In this document: positions 16,741 to 24,679 of the stretch, piece by piece
How the letters are laid out: every line of letters starts with the position of its first letter
Position numbering within the stretch: position 1 is the stretch's first letter
Origin: Planctomycetota bacterium
GTDB taxonomy: Bacteria > Planctomycetota > UBA1135 > GCA-002686595
Reading direction: 5' to 3'
DNA length: 64,000 nt
Assembly (NCBI GenBank): GCA_002686265.1
Contig: NZBA01000120.1
Span: forward strand, 140,081-204,080
Position numbers and translations under genes: made by a program
The notes under the pieces: generated by a model
Database searches by the model: none
Seen by the model: the letters and a program-made list of their open reading frames with translations, nothing else
What the model was told of the DNA's origin: nothing

Positions 16741-19062
16741 ATGAGACACCGAGCCCTCGCACACCTTCCGCCAACGATGCCCTCCTCGGTTGGGCGCCTG
16801 TGCGCGCCGCTCTTCCTTTTTCAGCTGGCGGCCTCCGCCCAGGATCACGCGCCCACCGGCCTCCTCCCGCCCGTGCGCCTCGAGGCGGGCGGTGCGCCCA
16901 TCGACGTAACCGTCGGCCACGCGGCACCTGTGGTGATCGACTTCGACGGCGATGGACTGCGGGACCTGCTGGTGGGGGAGTTCGGGGAAGGGACCTTCCC
17001 TCCCGAGCGCCTGCCCGAGGACGTCGGCGGGCTCGCCCGCGACTCCTTCAGCCTGGGGAAGCTGCGCGTCTACCGCAACGTGGGTAGTGCCGAGGTTCCG
17101 CGCTTCGAGGACTTCGAGTACCTGCGTGCGGGCAAGGAAGACGCGTCGATCCCGACGACATGATGCATCAGCTTCTGTCCACAGTTCGTGGACTACGACG
17201 CTGACGGTGACATCGACGTTCTGTCCGGCTCCTACACGGGTGAGATCTACCTCTTCGAACGCAGCGCCAACGGCGAGCTCGCACAGGGGCGCTATCTCGA
17301 GGACGAGGGCGGAGGGGTGCTGCAGACGGGGAACTCGGTCACCCCCGAGGCGGTCGACGTCGACGGGGACGACGACCTCGACTTGGTCATCGGCACTCGC
17401 TCCTCGGGGGTGTTCGTCGTCATCAACCGCGGGACGCGGGCCGAGCCGCGCTGGGCTGGGGAGCCGGTGCTCCTGAAGACCCGCGACGGCTCGCGCATCG
17501 AGGGCTCGAACGCTCACCACGCGGACTGGGACGGTGACGGCGTGCGCGACCTGATCGTGGGCTCCGAGCGCGGCGGCGCTGGCTGGCACAGGAACCTCGG
17601 CTCGAACGACACCCCCGCCTACGGCGAGGCCGCGGACCTCGTCGCGCGCCTGCCCTTCGAGGAGCGCGAGGAGGCCGACGGGCCGGTGGCTCCCGGATCC
17701 CGTACCAAGGTGCACGTGAGCGACTGGAACGGCGACGGCCTGGCGGACCTCTTGATCGGCGACGTGCAGTGGCTGTGGGAGACCCTGCCGCCCCTGACCG
17801 CCGAGCAGGAGGCTCGCAAGGCGGAGATCGAGCCGGAGTATGAGGCCCTCTCCGACGCCTACGAGACGGCGGTCGCGGAGCGCAACAGCTACGTGGGCAA
17901 GCCGGGCGGGATCCCCGAGGAAGCGCTCGCTCTCTACCGGGCGGCCTGGGATGCGCTCAAGCCGCTGTCGCGCGAGATGGCGTCCTTCGAGCGGCGCAAG
18001 CCCAATACGCACGGCTGGGTCTGGCTCTACCTGCGCGCAGGCCCGGCGACGTCAGAGGGCGTGGAGGCCGCCGCCGATGAGCAGCCGCAGGGAGCGACCA
18101 CGCACGCGGGGTCCGCGCGCGAACCCCGCGTGCGACAGGTGCTCGGCCCGGCGACCCTGGAGCTCTTCGCCAGGCCAGTCTCCGCCGCCGAGCCCCTGGT
18201 GCGCCTGCGGCTCGTCCTGTCGCTGGAGCGGGGCTGGCACGTCTACGAGTCGGTGCCCGCCCCAAGCGCCTACCGCGCCTTCGAGCCGCGGCTGGACCTG
18301 CCCGCCGGCGTGGAGCAGGCCCGCGAGTGGCGCTCGGAGTCCTTCGGCGTGCCCTCGCGGACGGAGCCTGGAGCGACGTGGTTCGTGGACGAGGCCGTCT
18401 TCACCTGCGAGCTGCGCCTCTCCGAGCCCACCGGAGGCGAGGTCGCCGTGACCTTGGACCTGCAGGTCTGCGACGATCGGGTCTGTCTCCCGCCGAAGAC
18501 GGCCCGCCTGTCCCTGGGGAAGGTGACGCGCGAGGCGGGCTCGCGGGCCCTGCGGCTTGGTAGCCTGGACGCCATGCTCCCTCGATTCATCAAGCGCTGG
18601 CTCCCCAGCCCCGGCTCCTCGATCCTGACCCCGGGTGCCGAGGCCCCCGAGTTCACCCTGACCGACGACCGCGGTGTCGCACGCAGTTCGACCGACTTCG
18701 CCGGCGAGCGCTACCTCTTGTGGTTCTACCCGATGGCGGGTACGCCCGGATGAACGGCCCAGGGCCAGGGGTTCCGTGATCGAACCCCCCGCTACGAGGA
18801 GCTCGGAATCCGCATCCTCGGCGTCTCCTTCGACCCGCCCGAGAAGAACCGCGCCTTCGCCGAGAAGCAGGACTTCTCCTTTCCCCTGCTCACCGACGCG
18901 AGTCGCGAGTTGGCCATGGCCTACGGCGCCTGCGAGGACGCGGGCGCGCGCTTTCCCGCGCGCCTGACCTTCGTCGTCGGCCCCGACGGCCTGATCGAGC
19001 AGTCCATCGAGACCTCCGACCCCGCCGGCCAGGCCCAGGCGATCCTCGACGCCCTGGAGTGA
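16741..19062 (+). CDS. Selenoprotein: FG-GAP repeats, DsbD-N-like domain and selenocysteine peroxiredoxin, two in-frame TGA codons
   Basis: One frame runs 774 codons if TGA at 17161 (residue 141) and 18751 (residue 671) are read as selenocysteine. Residues 1-35 hold a signal peptide (APLFLFQLAASAQD). FG-GAP/VCBS repeats (DFDGDG, DYDADGD, DVDGDDDLD, DWDGDG, DWNGDG) span about 55-345. A DsbD N-terminal-like domain with QVCDDRVCLPP (Cys577, Cys582) lies at about 460-595. A BCP/PrxQ-type peroxiredoxin occupies 625-773. The second TGA falls in WFYPMAGTPG-U-T, exactly where the family has its peroxidatic Cys. The first gives U-C-I-S-F-C-P. Both are followed by SECIS-like hairpins. It could be two genes: an ATG at 18574 with TAGCCT 7 nt upstream would start the peroxiredoxin alone, but no stop separates the two parts. 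Confidence 0.85.
17161..17193 (+). promoter_or_regulatory. Selenocysteine codon and SECIS-like hairpin 1
   Basis: TGA at 17161-17163 is followed 13 nt later by GTCCAC (17177-17182), loop AGTTC, GTGGAC (17188-17193). The 6-bp stem is perfect, the loop starts about 20 nt after the codon and its second base is G. These match the usual description of bacterial SECIS elements (loop 16-37 nt from UGA, G near its start). The stem is also coding sequence. Confidence 0.75.
18561..18576 (+). promoter_or_regulatory. Possible internal promoter and leaderless start for the peroxiredoxin part
   Basis: TAGCCT at 18561-18566 precedes an in-frame ATG at 18574 by 7 nt, the same layout as the leaderless genes at 16741 and 29103. 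Starting here gives a 162-residue peroxiredoxin with selenocysteine at residue 60. Confidence 0.4.
18751..18788 (+). promoter_or_regulatory. Selenocysteine codon and SECIS-like hairpin 2
   Basis: TGA at 18751-18753 sits at the peroxidatic position. A perfect 7-bp stem follows (GGGGTTC 18768-18774, loop CGTGATC, GAACCCC 18782-18788). The loop begins 22 nt after the codon and its second base is G. Past the TGA the frame continues with GFRDRTPRYEELGI and FPLLTD, typical of peroxiredoxins, to a TGA at 19060. Confidence 0.85.
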
Positions 19063-19429
19063 GCGAGCGCTCACGCTCGATCCAGCATTTGTGTTGGCTG
19101 CCCCGACCGCGTGTCCACCGGCGGACGGCGGAGCGGAACGGGTGCCAGAGAGCGGGGAGGTGACCTCTCTTACCGAATCCTTTCCGACTGGAGTTCCCCG
19201 GCCTCCAGCACCGCCGACACGGGCTCGGACGGCATGTTCGGGGAGGGGGAACGGGCTGTGCGTGGGCGTTCTCGGGGCTTGGGGAGCTCCGGGCGCGAAC
19301 TCGGCTACCGCGCGCACTTCACCCCCGGCGAGCCATCGCCTATCCTGAACGCTCACCGGATCGCTGCGCGGCCCCCGCCGCGCGATTGATGTCGAGCCAG
19401 TCGGACCCACCTGACAGGGAATGTAATCG
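19063..19429 (+). other. Intergenic region upstream of the TGA-TGA gene
   Basis: No gene is supported. Two short open frames (19091-19348 and 19111-19389) have no family resemblance and no RBS. TATCCT near 19340 may be a -10 box, and AGGGA about 9 nt before 19430 a weak RBS. Confidence 0.5.
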
Positions 19430-20419
19430 ATGAAGAAGACCAAGCTGCTCACGGGCGCCCTCGGCGCTCTGATCCTGGTCGGTACGGGCATCCCCGCGGG
19501 TGCCCTGCCGGGGTGATGAAGTGCCCCCCCTGCGTCATCCGGTCCGGGTGGCAGTGGCGGTAGAGGTGGCGGCGGCGGCGGCGGCCCGGTGGGGCCCTCG
19601 GTCCCCGGAAGGGGAGGAGGCGCTTCGACTCCGGGCGGAGCGGGCGCCGGAGCGGCGCCCCAGGTGCCCAGCACCCCGCGCAGCGCCAGCTCACGCAAGT
19701 ACCTCGAGATCGAGTGGACCTACCCGGTCCACCAAGAGGAAGCGGAAGCCCCGGCGGCGGGCACGGTCGCGCGGCGCGCACGTCGGGCTCTGACCCGCGA
19801 GGAGTCCCTGCGGCTCATCGCCGGCGACGATCCGCGTCCCCTGCTCGTCCTACGCGAGTGCAAGTGGTGCAACGGGACCGACAAGGCCCTGCTCGGCGAG
19901 GGCGGCGACAACGAGAAGACCTTCCTTCTCTCGCGCTGGTTCCACTGCGTGAAGCTGCCCCAGGATGTGCTGGAGGACAATCATCCCTTCCGCAACCTGT
20001 TCGGCGAGAAGAACGTCGAGCACCTGTTCGTCAGCACCCACGATGGCCAGAACCACATCGCCCTGGAGTCCGAGCGCTCGCGCGCCGAGCTCTGGGAGGC
20101 GATGACGGATCTGCTCGAGGTGGACTACAAGCAGAAGCACCGCACCTCCCTCAAGGAGGTCACGAAGCTCCTCGACACGTTTGACGTCGTGGACGCCCGC
20201 TACCAGGATCTCGTGGCCCGGCGGGACGAGATCCTCGAGGAAGAGGGACCGAAGTCGCGCAAGTTGAGGAAGGTCTACCGTGACCTGGCGAAGAGCGAGG
20301 CGGACCTGAGGGACCTCCACGCGCAATTCGCCAAGGCCTCGAAGATGGACCTCAGGCGGCCCGTGGTCGCTCCCGCGCCCGCGGAAGCTCCCGCGAACGA
20401 GGGGCAAGTCGGCCTCTGA
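19430..20419 (+). CDS. Secreted thioredoxin-like protein with tandem TGA-TGA (probable Sec-Sec)
   Basis: The ATG at 19430 opens a typical signal peptide (MKKTKLLTGALGALILVGTG). After 28 codons come two consecutive TGA (19514-19519). The same frame then continues through a Gly/Ser/Pro-rich linker into a folded domain. That domain has VLRECKWCNGTDKALL (Cys144, Cys147), a thioredoxin-like CxxC context, and a charged helical C-terminus. Reading both TGA as selenocysteine gives a 329-aa protein with U29-U30 at the likely mature N-terminus. A SECIS-like hairpin follows. The alternative is a damaged gene, but signal peptide, linker and domain all stay in one frame, which argues for recoding. It lies next to another selenoprotein. 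Confidence 0.7.
19514..19552 (+). promoter_or_regulatory. Tandem selenocysteine codons and SECIS-like hairpin 3
   Basis: TGATGA at 19514-19519 is followed 14 nt later by GTCATCCG (19534-19541), loop GTC, CGGGTGGC (19545-19552). All eight pairs form if two G-U pairs are allowed. The apex reads GGUC, the same loop as the E. coli formate dehydrogenase SECIS. Loop distance is 22 nt from the second TGA and 25 from the first. Confidence 0.7.
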
Positions 20420-20481
20420 GTCGGATCTTCCTCGAGAGCGTGATTGCACAGGCAGCGGGCGCCCGGAGGCGTCCGCTGCCG

Positions 20482-20507
20482 GTCATGTGTAGGGTCATGT
20501 GTAGGAT
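20482..20507 (+). promoter_or_regulatory. Duplicated -10-like box before the 20515 gene
   Basis: The 12-bp unit GTCATGTGTAGG occurs twice in tandem (20482-20493 and 20494-20505). The second copy runs into TGTAGGAT, an extended -10-like box (TAGGAT 20502-20507) ending 7 nt before an in-frame GTG. Confidence 0.55.
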
Positions 20508-20514
20508 GGTGCTC

Positions 20515-21726
20515 GTGATCCACAGGCGCTCGACAGCGGCGCTGTTCCTGGCTACCGCCTGCGCGGTCCTCGACTCGCCGGACGCCATCGCGCTCCAGGG
20601 GGAGGGCGGTGAGGCCGAGGAGGAGCAGTTCGAGGAGGTCGACCCCTACACCAAGGGCGACCGCGAACTGGAGCGGCGTCTGGGATACGAGCGCCTCGGG
20701 TTCTTCCCTTGGGCCGCCGGCCAGACCACCGCCGATGTGTGCGAGATGATGGGCGGGGTCGAGATCCTGTGGGTCGAGACCGCGAACTTCCGCATCGGCT
20801 CGAGCCTCAAGACCTACGACCTCTCTGGCGACAAGCGGGAGAAGGCGCTGCTGAAGAAGGAGCTGGCGCGCTTGAAGAAGCGCCTCGGCAAGCTGAAGGC
20901 CCCGCGCAGGGAGCTCGATCCCTGGTTGCGCCTACACCTGTACGCCCAGCGCATGGAGGAGCTCTACGCGCACTTCCTGGAGCGCTTCGGCCTGTCCGCG
21001 GCCGACTTTCCCGAGGGAGCGCCCTACCTGGGCTACCGCGAGAAGTTCCTGGTCCTGATCTGCGAGCGCAAGAGCAGCTTCGGCCGCTACACGCGCATCT
21101 ACCACGGCTCCGACCAGAGCTGGTCCTTCCGCACCGGGTTCACCGACGGTGCCATGTTCACCGGGTTGAGCTCGGAGGCGCTCAGCGAGACCTCCTTCAA
21201 GCTGGACTCGGCACTCTACTGCCAGCTCGTCTCAGACATGGTGCTCAACTTCAACGACGCCTACCGCGTCAACTACTTCAACTCGCCGATCTGGTGGAAG
21301 TACGGCCTGGCCCACTGGTACTCGCGGCGCATCGATCCGCGTTGGACCTCCTCCGCCGGGGTGCCCTCCGGAAGGAACTGGCGCGAGGAGGATGCGGAGT
21401 GGAGACCGCGCGTGGGCAACCTGGTCAAGAACGACTTCTTCATCTCCACCGAGAAGCTCTTCGCCTGCTCCGACTACGAGGACCTGAACACCCGAGACCA
21501 CATGGTCGCCTGGTCGCGCATCGAGTTCCTCCTCGAGCGCGAGGAAGCCGACTTGAAGGGATTCCTGGACGCGATCAATCGGCGCAAGCCCGAGGGTGAC
21601 GAGGCGGCGGTGACCGCCAAGCTCGTGGAACGCCAGCGCGCCGCTCTCGAACAGTGCTTCGGCCTGAGCTCCGCCGAGCTGGACGAGCAGTGGGCTAGCT
21701 ACGTCAGGAAGCAGTACCGCAAGTAG
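20515..21726 (+). CDS. Secreted protein of unknown function
   Basis: The GTG at 20515 was chosen because TAGGAT ends 7 nt upstream, as in the leaderless genes here; in-frame ATG codons further up overlap that box. The 403-aa protein starts with a signal peptide (AALFLATACAVLDSPDAIALQ), then has an acidic stretch and a Lys-rich helical region (KALLKKELARLKKRLGKLK). A Trp/Tyr-rich part contains PIWWKYGLAHWYSRR. The layout LVSDMVLNF...WWKYGLAHW recalls gluzincin peptidases (HExxH...WxxEGLA), but the zinc-binding residues are absent, so it would be inactive. No family is certain. Confidence 0.7.
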   Translation: MIHRRSTAALFLATACAVLDSPDAIALQGEGGEAEEEQFEEVDPYTKGDRELERRLGYERLGFFPWAAGQTTADVCEMMGGVEILWVETANFRIGSSLKTYDLSGDKREKALLKKELARLKKRLGKLKAPRRELDPWLRLHLYAQRMEELYAHFLERFGLSAADFPEGAPYLGYREKFLVLICERKSSFGRYTRIYHGSDQSWSFRTGFTDGAMFTGLSSEALSETSFKLDSALYCQLVSDMVLNFNDAYRVNYFNSPIWWKYGLAHWYSRRIDPRWTSSAGVPSGRNWREEDAEWRPRVGNLVKNDFFISTEKLFACSDYEDLNTRDHMVAWSRIEFLLEREEADLKGFLDAINRRKPEGDEAAVTAKLVERQRAALEQCFGLSSAELDEQWASYVRKQYRK

Positions 21727-21749
21727 GCGGTGGGTCGACTCCCGAGCCC

Positions 21750-22856
21750 GTGGACCTCAGCGACTTCGACTACGACCTTCCGCGCGGGCGCATCGCGCAG
21801 GAACCGGCGGCTCGGCGGGACGAGGCGCGGCTGCTCGTCGCCGCCCGAGCAGAGCGCCACCGACGCATCGCGGATCTGCCCGAGCTGCTCGAGCCGGGGG
21901 ACCTCTTGGTGCTGAACGACACGCGGGTCGTCCCCGCGCGTCTGTTGGGCAGGCGTCCGAGCGGCGGCGCCCTCGAGCTCCTGCTCGTCGAGGCCGTCGC
22001 CGGCGACGTGTGGCGGGCCCTCGCTCGCCCTGCGAAGAAGCTGCGCGCGGGTGACGTCTGCACTCTCGACGGCGGGCTCCTGACGGCGACCGCTCTCGAA
22101 CGCGAGCGGGACGGCGCGGGCGAGGGGGGAGCGGGCTGGACGGTCTTGCTCGAAGCCCGCGGGCCGGGCGGGGGAATCGCCGAGCGCATCGAGGCCTGCG
22201 GGCGCATGCCCCTGCCACCCTACGTACGGCGCAGCCCCGACGACGCGCGCGGCGAGGCCGACCGGCAGCGCTACCAGACCGTCTTCGCGCGGGAGATCGG
22301 CGCCGTGGCCGCGCCCACGGCGGGCTTGCACTTCACTCCCGAGCTGCTCGAGCGCCTCGAGGAGGGTGGCGTCGAGCGCGCCTTCGTGACCCTGCACGTC
22401 GGTCCGGGGACCTTCCGGCCCGTCGAGGCCGAGCGCATCGAGGATCATCGCATGCACGCCGAGCGTTTCGTCCTGCCGCAGGCCTGCGCCGACGCCGTGG
22501 CCCGCTGCCGCGAGCGCGGTGGACGCGTGATCGCCGTGGGCACGACGGTGGTGCGCACCCTGGAGGCCTGCGCCGACGAGCGCGGAGCCCTACTGCCGCG
22601 AGCGGGCTCCACCGACCTCTTCATCCTCCCCGGCTACCGCTTCCGCGTGGTCGACGCTCTGCTGACCAACTTCCACCTGCCCAAGAGCACGCTCCTGATG
22701 CTCGTCTGCGCCTTCGCGGGGCGCGGTGTCGTGCTCGATCTCTACCGCGTCGCTCTCGAGGCCGGCTACCGCTTCTACAGCTACGGTGACGCGATGCTGC
22801 TCGAGGACGGAGGCCGGAGCGTGGCGCGGGTGGCTCAGGGAGGCCGCGCGACATGA
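21750..22856 (+). CDS. queA: S-adenosylmethionine:tRNA ribosyltransferase-isomerase
   Basis: QueA transfers and rearranges the ribosyl part of SAM onto 7-aminomethyl-7-deazaguanine in tRNA, making epoxyqueuosine. The 368-aa protein shows FDYDLPRGRIAQEP, LLVLNDTRVVPARL, PLPPYVRR, RYQTVFAREIGAVAAPTAGL, HVGPGTFRPV and LTNFHLPKSTLLMLV, all typical of QueA. The start is GTG at 21750. The stop overlaps the next gene (ATGA). queG, the next enzyme of the pathway, is at 33472. Confidence 0.95.
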   Translation: MDLSDFDYDLPRGRIAQEPAARRDEARLLVAARAERHRRIADLPELLEPGDLLVLNDTRVVPARLLGRRPSGGALELLLVEAVAGDVWRALARPAKKLRAGDVCTLDGGLLTATALERERDGAGEGGAGWTVLLEARGPGGGIAERIEACGRMPLPPYVRRSPDDARGEADRQRYQTVFAREIGAVAAPTAGLHFTPELLERLEEGGVERAFVTLHVGPGTFRPVEAERIEDHRMHAERFVLPQACADAVARCRERGGRVIAVGTTVVRTLEACADERGALLPRAGSTDLFILPGYRFRVVDALLTNFHLPKSTLLMLVCAFAGRGVVLDLYRVALEAGYRFYSYGDAMLLEDGGRSVARVAQGGRAT

Positions 22857-24679
22857 TCGCCGGCGCGGGCCTCGCCTTGGCGCTGACCGCCGCGTTCCCG
22901 GCGGGCCGCGCCCCCGCGCACGAGCTGGAGGTGGTCGTGCTCGCCGCGGGCGCCGTCGAGTTGTCGGCGGCCGAGCTGCGGGGAGCCTCCCTGGCCCTCC
23001 ATCCCACCGTCCCCGACCTTGCCGGAGGATTCACCGTGCTCCCCGGCGAAGCGCGCGCCCTCCCCGAGGGAGGCGTGGCGCGCCTGTATGTGGAGCCCGG
23101 CACCTACGCCGTTGCCGTCACCCTGCGCGGGCGCCCCGCGGGCTTGTTCGAGGGGGGCGTGGAGGTGCTCGAGAGCTTGGTGGAGGTCCGGGCCGGGGAG
23201 GCGCCGACGCACCTCGTCCTGCGCTCCCGCCCTCCCGACGCCCCCCGTGGTCGATTGCGCGTCACCATGCGCGCCGCCGGCCGCGTGCTGCCCTCGGGTG
23301 GCTTCCATCTCGCCTCGCCGCTGACCGGCACCCTCCTCGATCCCCGCCCGCACCACGAGGGCCCGCGCGGCGTGGCGCAGCTCGAGCCCCTGCCCTGCTT
23401 CGAGTGGATCGACTTGCCCGTCGGTGCCTACTTCGTTCTCGCCGCGGCGCCGGCGGCGGACCTGAGCGGGATCGACTGGTCGCGGCTGGCCGCGCCGCGC
23501 GTGCAGGTCGAGATCGATCCTCGCATCGACCGGATTGCGACCCTGGCCCACCTGCCCGGTGGAGAGCTGCGCCTGACTCTGGGCGCCGGGGGGGCCCCAG
23601 GCGCGGGCGTGGGCGCGAGTGCCGCCAGGGTGTGCTTCCAGCGCCAGGGTGAAGCCGTCGCCTGGCCGCTCTTCGGCGCCCTGGCGCTCGGCGAGTCCGT
23701 CCGCTCGCCGCTCCTGACCGCGGGCGATTACCAGCTCTTCGTGCGTCGGGCCGGGGAGGCGACGGGGCGGATCGCGGCCCGGATTGCGCCGGGAAGCGTC
23801 GTGGAGGTCCGGTACGCGCCGGGAGGATCGGAGGAGGCGAGGATGGCGCGCTTGCGCGAGGGGACCGAGGGAACCGATGGGGCCGAGCTCCGCCTCCACG
23901 CGCGCCGCCGCGTGGCGCTCGGGGGCGCGGAAGCCCGAGCGCGTGAGGAGCTGCTGCGCTGGGAGCCCACGCGCACGGCACTGGTGATCTGCGATATGTG
24001 GGACGACCATTGGTGCGCCGGTGCCGCCCGTCGCGTGGCGGAGATGGCGGGCGCGGTGAACGAGATGGCGGCGGCCGCGCGCGCCCGCGGCGTGGCGATC
24101 CTCCACGCCCCCAGCTCGGTGGTCGCCTTCTACGACGGCACGCCCCAGCGCGAGCGCGCCCGCGCCGCTCGCTTCGCCCCGACGCCGCGGCCGCTCTCGA
24201 CCGACGAGCGCTGGGGGACGACCTGGTGCTGGCCGGACCCGGCCCGCGAGGCGGCCATGCCGATCGACGACTCCAACATGGGCTGCGACTGCGATCCGCG
24301 TTGCGAGATCCGCGACGTGTGGACGCGCCAGATCGCCTCGATCGAGATCGCCCCGCGGGACTTCATCACCGACGACGGTCAGGAGACCTACAACGTCCTG
24401 GCCGAGCGCGGGATCGACCACGTGGCGATCGCCGGCGTGCACCTCAACATGTGCGTCCTCGGGCGCCCGTTCGGGATCCGGCAGCTGGTACACATGGGCA
24501 AGGAGGTCGTGTTGGTGCGCGACCTGACGGACTCGATGTACGACCCGCGCATGGCGCCCTTCGTCTCCCACTTCGAGGGCACCGACCTGGTGGTCGCCCA
24601 CGTCGAGCGATACTGGTGTCCGACGATCCTGAGCACCGACTTCACCTGCCGGCGCTCGGGCTTCCGATTCCCCCGTTGA
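22853..24679 (+). CDS. Isochorismatase-like cysteine hydrolase with a long N-terminal region
   Basis: The 608-aa protein has a signal-like start (LALALTAAFPAGRAPA), then about 330 residues rich in beta-type sequence with no named family. From about 370 it is isochorismatase-like: TALVICDMWDDHWC with the catalytic Asp, and IAGVHLNMCVLGRP with the nucleophilic Cys. IDDSNMGCDCDPRCEIRD adds a cluster of cysteines between them. Substrate unknown. The ATG overlaps the queA stop. The last 38 bp overlap the convergent gene 24642-25727. Confidence 0.75.
   Translation: MIAGAGLALALTAAFPAGRAPAHELEVVVLAAGAVELSAAELRGASLALHPTVPDLAGGFTVLPGEARALPEGGVARLYVEPGTYAVAVTLRGRPAGLFEGGVEVLESLVEVRAGEAPTHLVLRSRPPDAPRGRLRVTMRAAGRVLPSGGFHLASPLTGTLLDPRPHHEGPRGVAQLEPLPCFEWIDLPVGAYFVLAAAPAADLSGIDWSRLAAPRVQVEIDPRIDRIATLAHLPGGELRLTLGAGGAPGAGVGASAARVCFQRQGEAVAWPLFGALALGESVRSPLLTAGDYQLFVRRAGEATGRIAARIAPGSVVEVRYAPGGSEEARMARLREGTEGTDGAELRLHARRRVALGGAEARAREELLRWEPTRTALVICDMWDDHWCAGAARRVAEMAGAVNEMAAAARARGVAILHAPSSVVAFYDGTPQRERARAARFAPTPRPLSTDERWGTTWCWPDPAREAAMPIDDSNMGCDCDPRCEIRDVWTRQIASIEIAPRDFITDDGQETYNVLAERGIDHVAIAGVHLNMCVLGRPFGIRQLVHMGKEVVLVRDLTDSMYDPRMAPFVSHFEGTDLVVAHVERYWCPTILSTDFTCRRSGFRFPR

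Noticed and set aside
17188..18753. A separate gene starting at GTG 17188
   Set aside because: It begins in the middle of an FG-GAP repeat, has no signal peptide or RBS, and is in the same frame as the upstream part. It is better explained by recoding of TGA at 17161.
17161..19062. Changed genetic code (TGA = Trp or Cys) as explanation of the in-frame TGA codons
   Set aside because: Most genes in the window, including trpE, trpG, trpC, queA and pepN, end at TGA and overlap the next start there. TGA is a normal stop here; only special contexts are read through.
19091..19389. Short open frames upstream of the TGA-TGA gene
   Set aside because: Two overlapping frames with no RBS and no recognisable motif.
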